Source: DASRBO01 sp035653595
GTDB taxonomy: Bacteria; Actinomycetota; Acidimicrobiia; Acidimicrobiales; JAJPHE01
Assembly (NCBI GenBank): GCA_035653595.1
Contig: DASRBO010000025.1
Span: 1 to 55,108, forward strand
Direction: 5' to 3'
DNA: 55,108 nt
The position numbers were made by a program, and so were the translations under genes. The notes beneath the pieces were generated by a model. It saw only the letters and a program-made list of their open reading frames with translations. It searched no databases and was not told the DNA's origin. Positions 19,393 through 27,534 of the stretch are shown here, piece after piece (positions within the stretch are counted from its first letter, which is position 1; every line of letters starts with the position of its first letter).

Positions 19393-20616
19393 TTGACCGC
19401 TTCGCCCGGCAGCGGGCCTGAGGGGGTACTGGCCGGGCGGTGGATCGTGCTCGGGGTGGGCGGCGGCATCGCCGCCTACAAGGTGGTGGAGGTGTGCCGG
19501 CGGCTCTTCGACGCCGGCGCCCACGTCACGCCGGTGCTGACCGAGGCGGCCCAGCGCTTCGTAGGGGCGGTGACCTTCTCGGCCCTGGCCTCGGAGCCGG
19601 CACACACCACCCTCTGGGACGGGCCCGACCCCATTCCCCACACCCGCCTGGGCCAGGCCGCCGACCTGGTCCTGGTGGCGCCGGCCACCGCCGACCTGCT
19701 GGCCCGCTACCGGGCCGGCCTGGCCGACGACCTGCTCACCAGCACCCTGCTGGCGACGCGGGCGCCGGTCATGGTCTGTCCCGCCATGCACACCGAGATG
19801 TGGGAGCACCCCTCGGTGGTGGACAACCTCGCCGCCCTCCGGGCCCGGGGGGTGGAGGTGGTGCCCCCGGGCGAGGGTCGCCTGGCCGGGGGCGACCAGG
19901 GCGCCGGCCGGCTGGCCGAGCCCGCTGACATCGTGGCCGCCGTGGTCGCCCACTTCGCCGCCCGGGCGAGCCTGGCCGGACGCCGGGTCGCCGTCAGCGC
20001 CGGGGGCACCCGCGAGGCCATCGACCCGGTCCGCTTCATCGGGAACCGCTCCTCGGGCAAGCAGGGCCACGCCCTGGCCGACGAGGCCGCCCGGCGGGGG
20101 GCTTCGGTGGTCATCGTCACCACCGTGGACCGGCCTGCGGCCGCCGGGGTCGAGGTGGTCAGGGTGGAGTCGGCCGAGGAGATGCACCGCGCCATGCTGG
20201 AGGCGGCCGCCGGGGCCGACCTCGTGATCATGGCGGCGGCGGTGGCCGACTTCCGCCCCAAGGTGGTCGCCCCGAGCAAGATCAAAAAGGCGGACGGACC
20301 CCCCGAGGTGGTGCTCGAGCCGACGCCGGACATCCTGGCCGACCTCGGTTCCCGCCGGCGGCCCGGACAGGTGCTGGTGGGCTTCGCCGCCGAGACCGAC
20401 GCCCTGGCCACCAACGCCGCCGCCAAGCTGGCCGCCAAGGGGGTGGACCTGATCGTGGCCAACGACGTCAGCGCCCCCGGGGTCGGCTTCGAGCACGACA
20501 CCAACAGCGTGCTGATCCTGGGCGCCGACGGGACCAGACGCGAGGTTCCCCTCGCCGCCAAGGCCGAGGTGGCCCGGGCGGTGTTGGACGAAGCCGCCGC
20601 CCGCCTGCCAGCCTGA
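19393..20616 (+). CDS. coaBC: Bifunctional phosphopantothenoylcysteine decarboxylase/synthase (CoaBC)
   Basis: Two consecutive steps of coenzyme A synthesis. 407 residues. The CoaC flavoprotein half (about 1-190) starts VLGVGGGIAAYKVVEVCRRL, has the active-site His in IPHTRLGQAADL, and PAMHTEMWEHP, the substrate-binding clamp. The CoaB half (about 195-407) has VSAGGTREAIDPVRFIGNRS, AAAVADFRPK, SKIKKADGP and VGFAAETD. TTG 19393 follows rpoZ by 6 bases; the first 14 residues are variable, so the exact start is not certain. Confidence 0.95.
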   Translation: MTASPGSGPEGVLAGRWIVLGVGGGIAAYKVVEVCRRLFDAGAHVTPVLTEAAQRFVGAVTFSALASEPAHTTLWDGPDPIPHTRLGQAADLVLVAPATADLLARYRAGLADDLLTSTLLATRAPVMVCPAMHTEMWEHPSVVDNLAALRARGVEVVPPGEGRLAGGDQGAGRLAEPADIVAAVVAHFAARASLAGRRVAVSAGGTREAIDPVRFIGNRSSGKQGHALADEAARRGASVVIVTTVDRPAAAGVEVVRVESAEEMHRAMLEAAAGADLVIMAAAVADFRPKVVAPSKIKKADGPPEVVLEPTPDILADLGSRRRPGQVLVGFAAETDALATNAAAKLAAKGVDLIVANDVSAPGVGFEHDTNSVLILGADGTRREVPLAAKAEVARAVLDEAAARLPA

Positions 20617-20619
20617 CGG

Positions 20620-20645
20620 CCAGGACCAGCGCCCAGGACCAGCGC
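20620..20645 (+). repeat. Two tandem 13-bp repeats before metK
   Basis: CCAGGACCAGCGC occurs twice back to back (20620-20632, 20633-20645), and a partial third copy (CAGGACAAGG) runs into the metK ribosome site. It occupies the coaBC-metK gap, probably a small slippage duplication. Confidence 0.7.
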
Positions 20646-20664
20646 CAGGACAAGGAGTATCGCG

Positions 20665-21861
20665 ATGCCTCTGCGCCACCAGTTCACCTCGGAATCGGTC
20701 ACCGAGGGACATCCGGACAAGGTCGCCGACCAGATATCCGACGCGGTCCTCGACGCCGCCCTGGCGGTGGACTCGACCAGCCGGGTGGCGTGCGAGACCC
20801 TCCTCACCACCGGCCTGGTTGTGGTGGCGGGCGAGATCACCACCGACGGATACATCGACATCCCCAGGGTGGTGCGCCAGACGGTCTGCGAGATCGGCTA
20901 CGACCGCGAGGCGTTCGGCTTCGACGGCAACACCTGCGGGGTGATCGTCTCCCTCGACGAGCAGTCCCCCGACATCTCCCAGGGGGTCGACCTGGCCTGG
21001 GAGCTGCGCAGCGGCAAGGGCGGCGAGGACCAGCTCAACGCCCAGGGCGCCGGCGACCAGGGGATGATGTTCGGCTACGCCTGCGACGAGACACCGGACC
21101 TCATGCCGGTGCCGATCTGGCTGGCCCACCGCCTGGCCCACCGGCTGGCCGAGGTGCGCAAGGCCGGGGTGCTGCCGTACCTGCGCCCCGACGGCAAGAC
21201 CCAGGTCACCTTCGAGTACGAGGGTGATCGCCCGGTCGCCTTGAAGACCGTGCTGATCTCCACCCAGCACCAGCCCGGCCTCGACATCGACACCCTGCTC
21301 AAGCCCGACCTGCGCGAGCACGTGATCGGCCCGATGCTGCCGCCGGAGTTCGCCACCGACCACTTCGAGGTGCTGGCCAACCCCACCGGGCGCTTCGAGC
21401 TGGGCGGCCCCCGGGCCGACACCGGCCTGACCGGGCGCAAGATCATCGTCGACACCTACGGCGGGGCCGCCCGCCACGGCGGCGGGGCCTTCTCCGGCAA
21501 GGATCCGTCCAAGGTGGACCGCTCGGCCGCCTACGCCGCCCGCTGGGTCGCCAAGCACGTGGTGGCGGCGGGGGCGGCCCGGCGCTGCGAGCTGCAGGTC
21601 GCCTACGCCATCGGGGTGGCCCACCCGGTATCGATCATGGTGGAGACCTTCGGCACCGAGACGGTCGACCCCCAGCGCATCTCCCAGGCCATCCGCGACA
21701 TCTTCGATCTGCGTCCGGCGGCGATCATCCGCGACCTCGACCTGCGCCGGCCGATATACAGGCGCACCGCCGCCTACGGGCACTTCGGGCGCAACGACAA
21801 GGAGCTGACCTGGGAGGCGACCGGCCGCCTCGACGACCTCAAGCGGGAGCTGGGCCTGTAG
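20665..21861 (+). CDS. metK: S-adenosylmethionine synthetase
   Basis: Makes SAM from methionine and ATP. 398 residues, three similar domains. Motifs: FTSESVTEGHPDKVADQISD (ATP and metal site), the signature hexapeptide in GAGDQGMMFGYA, and GGGAFSGKDPSKVDRSAAY. ATG 20665 has AAGGAG 8 bases upstream. It supplies the methyl donor for the rRNA methyltransferases further along. No SAM riboswitch-like structure was recognised upstream. Confidence 0.98.
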   Translation: MPLRHQFTSESVTEGHPDKVADQISDAVLDAALAVDSTSRVACETLLTTGLVVVAGEITTDGYIDIPRVVRQTVCEIGYDREAFGFDGNTCGVIVSLDEQSPDISQGVDLAWELRSGKGGEDQLNAQGAGDQGMMFGYACDETPDLMPVPIWLAHRLAHRLAEVRKAGVLPYLRPDGKTQVTFEYEGDRPVALKTVLISTQHQPGLDIDTLLKPDLREHVIGPMLPPEFATDHFEVLANPTGRFELGGPRADTGLTGRKIIVDTYGGAARHGGGAFSGKDPSKVDRSAAYAARWVAKHVVAAGAARRCELQVAYAIGVAHPVSIMVETFGTETVDPQRISQAIRDIFDLRPAAIIRDLDLRRPIYRRTAAYGHFGRNDKELTWEATGRLDDLKRELGL

Positions 21862-21890
21862 GGCCCAGCTCCTCCGCCGCGCCCCTCCGG

Positions 21891-23636
21891 GTGGTGCGGG
21901 TCCTTCCTGACCTCGCCGGCCTCAACCGGGCCTTCGACTACGCCGTGCCCGGGGAGATGGCCGCCCGGGTGGCGGTCGGGACCATGGTGCGGATCATCCT
22001 GGCCGGCCGCCGGGTGAACGGCTGGGTGGTCGAGGACGGCGTCGAGCCACCCCCTGGCGTCGAGCTGCTGGCGGTGCTGGCCGTGCGCGGTACAGGTCCG
22101 GCGCCGGAGGTGGTCGAGCTGGCCCGGTGGGCGGCCTGGCGCTGGGCCGGACGTCCCGCCCAGCTGCTGGCCACCGCCTCGCCGCCGACCCGGGTCGGCG
22201 ATCTTCCCCCACCGGCACCCGCCGGCCGCCCCGAGGGGCGGGCCCCGGCGGCGTCGCCGTACCCCGTCTCCGAGGCCTTGTCCGGCGGTCCCGCCGTGCT
22301 GCGCCTGCCCCCCGCCGCCCCTCGATGGCCGGTCGTGCGGGAGGCGGCCAGGCGGGGGGCGGGCGGATCGGTCCTGGTGCTCGTCCCCTCGGTCGACTTC
22401 GCCGGCCGGGTGGCGGCCCAGCTGCGGGCCGAGGGCTTTCCCGCCGCCCTCCTTCCCCGCCAGTGGGCCGAGGCCGCCGCCGGCGGCCGGGTGGTGGTCG
22501 GCGCCCGCGCCGGGGCCTGGGGCCCCGCTCCCGACCTGCGGGCGGTGGTGGTGCTCGACGGCCACGACGAGGTCTACAAGGAGGAGCGGGCCCCCACCTG
22601 GAGCGCCTGGCAGGTGGCCGGGCAACGGGCGGCCCGGGCGCGCGTCGCCTGCGTGGTCACCTCGCCCGCTCCGACCCTTGAGCTGCTGGAGTGGGGCCGG
22701 CTGGTCGCCCCCGACCGGGCGGCCGAGAGGGCGGGCTGGCCGGTGGTGGAGGTGGTGGACCGTGGCGGCGACGACCCCCGCTCGGGCCTCTTCTCCGCCC
22801 GGGCGGTCGGCCTGCTGCGGGACGGGACCTGGACCGAGGAGAGGCCCCTGGTATGCGTGGTCAACCGCAAGGGCCGGGCCCGCCTGCTGGCCTGCACCGC
22901 CTGCGGCACCCTGGCGCGCTGCGAGCACTGCGGAGGGGCCATGGCCCAGGCCCGGGGGGACGACGCCCTGCACTGCAGCCGCTGTGGGGCGACCCGGCCC
23001 CGCCTGTGCCAGTCCTGCGGGGCCCAGCGCCTGGCGGTGCTGCGGGCGGGCGTGACCCGGCTGGCCGAGGAGGCCGCCGCCCTGGCGGGGAGGCCGGCGG
23101 TCGAGGTGAGCTCGGATCTCGCCGGGCCGGCGGGAGCCATCGGCCCCGGTGCGGTCCTGGTCGGGACGGAGGCCGCCCTGCACCGGGTGGGGGCGGCCGG
23201 GGCGGTGGTCTTCCTCGACTTCGACCAGGAGCTGCTGGCCCCCCGCTTCCGGGCGGCCGAGCAGGCCATGGCTCTCATCTGCCTGGCCGGGCGTCTGGTC
23301 GGCCCCCGGGGACGGGTGGTGGTCCAGACCCGGCTGCCCGACCACGAGGTGCTGGCGGCGGCCGCCCACGGGGATCCGGCCCGGCTGGCCGCGGTGGAGG
23401 CCGAGCGGCGATCCGCCCTGGCCCTGCCGCCGTACTCGGCCCTCGCCGTGGCCAGCGGGGAAGGGGCGCCCGAGTTCGTGGCCGGCCTGGCCGGCGCCCC
23501 GGCCGTGACCGTGGTGGCGGTGGCCGACGGGTTCTGGATCCGTGCTCCAGATCACCAGGTGCTCTGCGACGCGCTGGTGGCGCTGCCGCGCCCGTCTGGG
23601 CGACTGCGGGTCGAGGTGGACCCGCAGCGCATATGA
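21891..23636 (+). CDS. priA: PriA-like primosomal protein lacking ATPase motifs
   Basis: 581 residues, against about 730 for active PriA. The N-terminal DNA-binding domain (RVLPDLAGLNRAFDYAVP) and the two zinc-knuckle clusters (CTACGTLARCEHC and CSRCGATRPRLCQSC) are present. The helicase core is eroded: the expected Walker A GSGKT site is replaced by RWPVVREAAR, and the DEEH box reads LDGHDEVYKEE. This matches the known ATPase-dead PriA of actinobacteria, which presumably keeps a structural role in replication restart. GTG 21891 is assumed; GTG 21894 is equally possible. Confidence 0.9.
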   Translation: MVRVLPDLAGLNRAFDYAVPGEMAARVAVGTMVRIILAGRRVNGWVVEDGVEPPPGVELLAVLAVRGTGPAPEVVELARWAAWRWAGRPAQLLATASPPTRVGDLPPPAPAGRPEGRAPAASPYPVSEALSGGPAVLRLPPAAPRWPVVREAARRGAGGSVLVLVPSVDFAGRVAAQLRAEGFPAALLPRQWAEAAAGGRVVVGARAGAWGPAPDLRAVVVLDGHDEVYKEERAPTWSAWQVAGQRAARARVACVVTSPAPTLELLEWGRLVAPDRAAERAGWPVVEVVDRGGDDPRSGLFSARAVGLLRDGTWTEERPLVCVVNRKGRARLLACTACGTLARCEHCGGAMAQARGDDALHCSRCGATRPRLCQSCGAQRLAVLRAGVTRLAEEAAALAGRPAVEVSSDLAGPAGAIGPGAVLVGTEAALHRVGAAGAVVFLDFDQELLAPRFRAAEQAMALICLAGRLVGPRGRVVVQTRLPDHEVLAAAAHGDPARLAAVEAERRSALALPPYSALAVASGEGAPEFVAGLAGAPAVTVVAVADGFWIRAPDHQVLCDALVALPRPSGRLRVEVDPQRI

Positions 23637-23674
23637 GGCGCGGCGGCGGGCGCGGATCGCCCCTATCGCTCGCG

Positions 23675-23687
23675 TAGCCTGGGCGCC
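23675..23687 (+). promoter_or_regulatory. Leaderless-type promoter for def
   Basis: TAGCCT at 23675-23680 ends 7 bases before the GTG at 23688; no ribosome site. The 51-base priA-def gap contains nothing else. Confidence 0.5.
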
Positions 23688-24209
23688 GTGGGCACCTATC
23701 AGATCCGTACCTACGGCGACCCCGTCCTCAAGCAGCGGGCGGCCGAGGTGACGGCGTTCGACGGCAATCTGGCCCGGTTGGCCGACGACATGCTGGTGGC
23801 CATGCACGCCGCCCCCGGGGTCGGACTGGCCGCACCCCAGGTCGGGGTGCAGAAGCGCATGTTCGTCTACGACGTCGGCGACGGGCCCGGGGTCATCATC
23901 AACCCGACGATCAGCGAGAGCAGCGGCGAGTGGACCTACGAGGAAGGCTGCCTGTCGGTGCCCGGACTGTCCTGGCCGATCGTGCGGCCCAAGGAGGTCC
24001 ATCTCACCGGCTACGACCTCGAAGGCAACGAGGTGTCCATCGAGGGTGACGAGCTGCTCGGCCGGCTCTTCCAGCACGAGGTGGACCACCTCGACGGGGT
24101 GCTGTTGATCGAGCGGTTGGACGACGACCAGAAGCGGGAGGCCAAGCGGGTGCTGCGGGCCCGGACCATGGAGCTGCCCGGCTTCCCCGCCCCCGGCGCC
24201 GAGGGCTGA
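23688..24209 (+). CDS. def: Peptide deformylase
   Basis: Removes the formyl group from nascent Met. 173 residues with all three metal-site motifs: GVGLAAPQVG, EEGCLSVPG (Cys ligand) and QHEVDHLDG (HExxH). Ends in a 20-residue tail. Adjacent to fmt, the opposite activity, with 1 base between the def stop and the proposed fmt start. Confidence 0.98.
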   Translation: MGTYQIRTYGDPVLKQRAAEVTAFDGNLARLADDMLVAMHAAPGVGLAAPQVGVQKRMFVYDVGDGPGVIINPTISESSGEWTYEEGCLSVPGLSWPIVRPKEVHLTGYDLEGNEVSIEGDELLGRLFQHEVDHLDGVLLIERLDDDQKREAKRVLRARTMELPGFPAPGAEG

Positions 24210-24210
24210 C

Positions 24211-25083
24211 CTGGCCGACCTGGCCTTCCTGGGCACTCCGGAGGCGGCGGTCCCACCGCTGCGGGCCCTGGTCACCGCCGGTCACCGCATCAGGCTGGTG
24301 GTGACCCAGCCCGACCGCCGGCGGGGCCGGGGGTCCGAGCTGGTGGCCTCCCCGGTGAAGGCGGCCGCCACCGAGCTGGGACTGCCGGTGTCGGCCAAGG
24401 TCAACGACCTGATCGGGGCCGGGGTGGAGCTGGCGGTGGTGGTGGCCTTCGGCCGAATCATCCGGCCCCATGTCCTCGAGGCTGTGCCGATGGTGAACCT
24501 CCACTTCTCGTTGCTGCCCCGGTGGCGGGGCGCCGCTCCCGTGGAGCGGGCCATCCTGGCCGGCGACCAGGTCACCGGGGTGTGCCTGATGGCCCTCGAC
24601 GAGGGGCTCGACACCGGCCCGGTCTACGACTGCCGGGCGGTGGACATCGGCCCCGAGGAGTCGGCCGACGACCTGCGCCGGCGCCTTTCGGCGCTGGGGG
24701 CGGCGATGGTGGTCGAGGCCCTCGCCGGCGGCGTGGCCGGCCTGGGCAAACCCAGGCCCCAGCAGGGCGAGCCCACCTACGCCGCCAAGATCGACCCGGC
24801 CGAGCTCCGCCTCGACTGGTCCCGCCCGGCGGAGGAGCTGCACCGGGTGGTGCGGCTGGGCTCGGCCTGGACGACGGTGGGGGGCCGCCGGCTCCGGGTG
24901 CTGGAGGCCCGGGTGGCGCCGGAGGCAGGGCTGCCCCCCGGCACCCTCGACTCCACCGTGGTCGGCACCGGGGCCGGGGGACTGGCCCTGGTCAGGGTCC
25001 AGCCCGAGGGTCGGGGCCCCATGGGTGGCGCCGACTGGGTGCGGGGTGCCCGGTTGGGACAAGGCGCGGTGCTCGGGGGGTGA
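24211..25083 (+). CDS. fmt: Methionyl-tRNA formyltransferase (probable CTG start)
   Basis: Formylates initiator Met-tRNA with 10-formyl-THF. About 290 residues: FLGTPEAAVPPLRALV, VTQPDRRRGRG, the catalytic motif NLHFSLLPRWRGAAP (normally HxSLLPxxRG), and a C-terminal OB-like tRNA-binding domain. The first ATG/GTG/TTG in frame (GTG 24298) would delete the first Rossmann strand and FLGTPE. Upstream the frame is open only to about 24109 and holds no standard start, so CTG 24211 (giving MADLAFLGTPE) or CTG 24220 is inferred. The stop overlaps rsmB (GTGA). Confidence 0.92.
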   Translation: MADLAFLGTPEAAVPPLRALVTAGHRIRLVVTQPDRRRGRGSELVASPVKAAATELGLPVSAKVNDLIGAGVELAVVVAFGRIIRPHVLEAVPMVNLHFSLLPRWRGAAPVERAILAGDQVTGVCLMALDEGLDTGPVYDCRAVDIGPEESADDLRRRLSALGAAMVVEALAGGVAGLGKPRPQQGEPTYAAKIDPAELRLDWSRPAEELHRVVRLGSAWTTVGGRRLRVLEARVAPEAGLPPGTLDSTVVGTGAGGLALVRVQPEGRGPMGGADWVRGARLGQGAVLGG

Positions 25084-26207
25084 GCGGCTCCGGAGTGCGC
25101 ACCCGGCGCCTGGCCCTCGATGCCCTCGAGCGCATCGACGACGGGGCCTACTCCAACCTGGTGCTGCCCGGCCTGCTGGGCGGCTCGGGACTGGACGAGC
25201 GGGACCGGGCCTTCGTGACCGACCTGGTCTACGGCACCACCCGCATGAGGCGGGCGTGCGACTGGGTCGTCGACCGGCGGCTCCGGGGCCCGGTCGAGCC
25301 CGCCGTGCGGCGCGTCCTGCGCCTGGGGGCCTACCAGCTGGTCCACCTCCGGGTCGCCCCCCACGCGGCGGTGTCCGCCACCGTCGACGTCGCCCCCCCG
25401 AGGGCCCGCGGCCTGGTGAACGCCGTCCTGCGCCGGCTGGCCGAGGAGCCCGAGCCGCCCTGGCCCGACCCGGCCGTGCGCCTCTCCTATCCGGACTGGA
25501 TCGTGCGCCGCCTGGCCGAGGACCTGGGGCCCGGCGACGCCCTGGCCGCCTTGGAGCGGATGAACCGACCCCCGGAGGTGTCGGTCCGGGCCGACGGCTA
25601 CGTGCAGGACAGGGCTTCGCAGTGGGTCGCCGATATGGCGGGGGCGGGGGGCGGGCTGGTAGCCGACCTGTGCGCCGGACCCGGCGGCAAGGCCACCGCC
25701 ATGGCCCGCCGGGCCGGGCGGGTGGTCGCCTGCGACCTCAACCCGGTGAGGGCCGGGCTGGTCGCCGGAAACGCCGCCCGCCTCGGCCTGGCCAACGTGG
25801 TCACCGTCGTCGGCGACGCCTCCCGCCCGCCCCTGGCCCGGGCCGCCTTCGACGCCGTGCTGGTGGACGCCCCCTGCTCCGGGCTCGGAGTGCTGCGGCG
25901 ACGCCCCGACGCCCGCTGGCGCCTCGAGGCCGAGGCGGTCGAGCGTCTGGCCGACCTGCAACGACGGATCCTGTCGGCCGCCGCCGGGCTGGTCCGCCCT
26001 GGGGGAGTGCTCACCTACTCGGTGTGCACCCTCGCCTCGGCCGAGACCGTCGGCATCGACCGATGGGCGCAGCGGTCGCTGGCCGGCTTCGAGGCCACCG
26101 CTGCCCCCGGCGATCCGTGGCGGCAGTGGGGGCGGGGCGCCCTGCTGTTGCCACAGTCGGCCGACACCGACGGGATGTTCGTACTCTGCCTCCGCCGTAC
26201 CGGCTGA
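25080..26207 (+). CDS. rsmB: 16S rRNA m5C967 methyltransferase RsmB (Fmu/Sun family)
   Basis: 375 residues. The N-terminal NusB-like RNA-binding domain (about 1-125) has RDRAFVTDLVYGTTRMRRACD and the C-terminal Rossmann methyltransferase DLCAGPGGKATAMA (SAM site), VDAPCSGLGVLRRRPDARW and YSVCTLASAE; both m5C catalytic cysteines (motif IV PCSG and motif VI SVCTL) are present. GTG 25080 overlaps the fmt stop. It partly repeats the NusB fold encoded at 9564. Confidence 0.95.
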   Translation: MSGSGVRTRRLALDALERIDDGAYSNLVLPGLLGGSGLDERDRAFVTDLVYGTTRMRRACDWVVDRRLRGPVEPAVRRVLRLGAYQLVHLRVAPHAAVSATVDVAPPRARGLVNAVLRRLAEEPEPPWPDPAVRLSYPDWIVRRLAEDLGPGDALAALERMNRPPEVSVRADGYVQDRASQWVADMAGAGGGLVADLCAGPGGKATAMARRAGRVVACDLNPVRAGLVAGNAARLGLANVVTVVGDASRPPLARAAFDAVLVDAPCSGLGVLRRRPDARWRLEAEAVERLADLQRRILSAAAGLVRPGGVLTYSVCTLASAETVGIDRWAQRSLAGFEATAAPGDPWRQWGRGALLLPQSADTDGMFVLCLRRTG

Positions 26208-26237
26208 GGGTGCACCGGCCCCCGAGCAGGTGCGCCC

Positions 26238-26252
26238 GGCGGCGGGGCCGCC
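26238..26252 (+). terminator. GC hairpin after rsmB
   Basis: GGCGGC (26238-26243), GGG, GCCGCC (26247-26252), in the 72-base gap between rsmB and rpe and just before the rpe promoter. No T-tract; weak candidate. Confidence 0.3.
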
Positions 26253-26265
26253 ACGGGGCAGGCAA

Positions 26266-26279
26266 TAGGCTCGAACCCG
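26266..26279 (+). promoter_or_regulatory. Leaderless-type promoter for rpe
   Basis: TAGGCT at 26266-26271 ends 8 bases before the ATG at 26280; no ribosome site. Confidence 0.55.
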
Positions 26280-26963
26280 ATGTCGAGCATCGCCCCCTCG
26301 ATCCTGTCGGCCGACTTCGCCGAGCTGGCCAAGGCGGTCGAGGGGGTGAAGGCGGAGACCGATCTCCTGCACGTCGACGTCATGGACGGCCACTTCGTGC
26401 CCAACCTCACCATCGGTCCGCCGGTCGTGGCGGCCCTGCGCCGCCACAGCGACGTGTACCTCGACTGCCACCTGATGATGACCAACCCGGGCGAGTACCT
26501 CGAGGCCTTCGCCCGCTCGGGGGCGTCGGGATGCTCGGTGCACGTCGAGATCGGGGGAACGACGGAGCTGATCCGGGCCATGCGCGGCCTCGGCCTCGAC
26601 GTCGGGTTGGCGGTCAACCCGGACACGCCGTTCGAGGCCTTCGCCGACCACCTGGGGTCGGTGGACCTGGTGCTGCTGATGACGGTGTTCCCCGGCTTCG
26701 GCGGCCAGCACTTCATGGCCGAGGTCGTGCCCAAGATCGCCCGGACGGCGGAGGAGATCACCAGGCGGGGGCTGCCCACGGTGATCGAGGTGGACGGGGG
26801 CATAGACCCCCACACCGCCGCCACCTGCGCCGCCGCCGGCGCCCGGGTCTTCGTGGCCGGCAGCGCCATCTTCGGACACGAGGCTCCCCTGGAGGCGGCC
26901 GCCGCCATCCGCCGGGCGGCCGACGCCGCCGGCGCCTCCGAGCGGCCCTGGCCCCGGCGATGA
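26280..26963 (+). CDS. rpe: Ribulose-phosphate 3-epimerase
   Basis: Interconverts ribulose 5-phosphate and xylulose 5-phosphate. 227-residue TIM barrel: IAPSILSADFAELA, HVDVMDGHFVPNLTIGPPVV (metal and catalytic Asp), DCHLMMTNP, MTVFPGFGGQHF (phosphate loop, usually VxPGFGGQ) and VDGGIDPHTAATCAAAGARV. Its product pool feeds the ribulose 5-phosphate used by RibBA downstream. The stop overlaps the next ATG (ATGA). Confidence 0.97.
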   Translation: MSSIAPSILSADFAELAKAVEGVKAETDLLHVDVMDGHFVPNLTIGPPVVAALRRHSDVYLDCHLMMTNPGEYLEAFARSGASGCSVHVEIGGTTELIRAMRGLGLDVGLAVNPDTPFEAFADHLGSVDLVLLMTVFPGFGGQHFMAEVVPKIARTAEEITRRGLPTVIEVDGGIDPHTAATCAAAGARVFVAGSAIFGHEAPLEAAAAIRRAADAAGASERPWPRR

Positions 26964-27433
26964 GCGGGTGGGAGGCCAAGGTGCTCACCGTCTCCGACGG
27001 GGTGGTCGCCGGCACCCGCCAGGACCGCTCGGGGGAGGCGCTGGCCCAGCGGCTGGAGGCGGCCGGCTTCGATGTGGTGGAGCGCCGGGTGAGCCCCGAC
27101 GGGGCCGAGGCGGTGGCCGAGTCGCTGACCGCCATGACCGCCGGCTGGACCGGCGTGGTCGTCACCACCGGGGGAACCGGCTTCGGGCCCCGCGACCTGA
27201 CTCCGGAGGGGACGGCCAGGCTGATCGAGCGCCAGGCCCCCGGCCTGGCCGAGGCCATGCGGCTGGTGAACCCGCTCGGGCGGCTGTCGCGGGGGGTCGC
27301 CGGGGCCGTGGGCCGGGCCCTGGTCCTCAACACGCCGGGCTCGCCCGGCGGGGCGGTCGAGTGCCTCGAGGCCGTCCTGGACGTGATCCCCCACGCCCTG
27401 TCGCTGCTGGCCGGCGAGACCGGACAGCACTAG
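26960..27433 (+). CDS. MoaB/Mog-family molybdopterin-binding protein
   Basis: 157 residues, a single MoCF-biosynthesis domain: KVLTVSDGVVAGTRQDRSG at the N-terminus, VVTTGGTGFGPRDLTPEGT (the molybdopterin-binding TTGGTG..PRD signature) and LNTPGSPGGAVECLEA. Members adenylylate molybdopterin or bind it. MoaB and MogA cannot be separated by eye, and no other molybdenum-cofactor synthesis gene is in the window, although a MOSC protein lies at 49749. ATG 26960 overlaps the rpe stop; the stop codon TAG is part of the next promoter's -10 box. Confidence 0.88.
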   Translation: MSGWEAKVLTVSDGVVAGTRQDRSGEALAQRLEAAGFDVVERRVSPDGAEAVAESLTAMTAGWTGVVVTTGGTGFGPRDLTPEGTARLIERQAPGLAEAMRLVNPLGRLSRGVAGAVGRALVLNTPGSPGGAVECLEAVLDVIPHALSLLAGETGQH

Positions 27434-27534
27434 TCTGGTCGCAATCTCTCCGGTCGTATCGCGAACGACCGTGGTGGGAATACCGGGAGCGGGCCCCAGG
27501 GCCCCGTCAGCGAGCCGCCGTGGATCGGAGTCCC
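27431..27534 (+). promoter_or_regulatory. Promoter and structured leader of the riboflavin genes
   Basis: TAGTCT at 27431-27436 overlaps the moaB stop and predicts a leader of about 90 bases. It contains a clear hairpin, CGGTCGT (27451-27457) with ACGACCG (27465-27471), and a GGGCCCC-A-GGGCCCC segment at 27491-27505. The conserved blocks of the FMN riboswitch were not found. GGAG lies 4 bases before the ribD ATG. Confidence 0.4.

Noticed and set aside
20617..20664. SAM-sensing riboswitch before metK
   Set aside because: The gap is 48 bases, mostly a 13-bp tandem repeat, too short for known SAM aptamers.
21891..23636. priA as a decaying pseudogene because helicase motifs are missing
   Set aside because: The frame is intact, zinc clusters are complete, and loss of the ATPase motifs is the known state of actinobacterial PriA.
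24298..25083. fmt starting at GTG 24298
   Set aside because: It would remove the first beta strand and the conserved FLGTPE motif, which is coded directly upstream in frame.
27437..27534. FMN riboswitch before ribD
   Set aside because: The conserved core blocks of the RFN element are absent; only unrelated hairpins are present.
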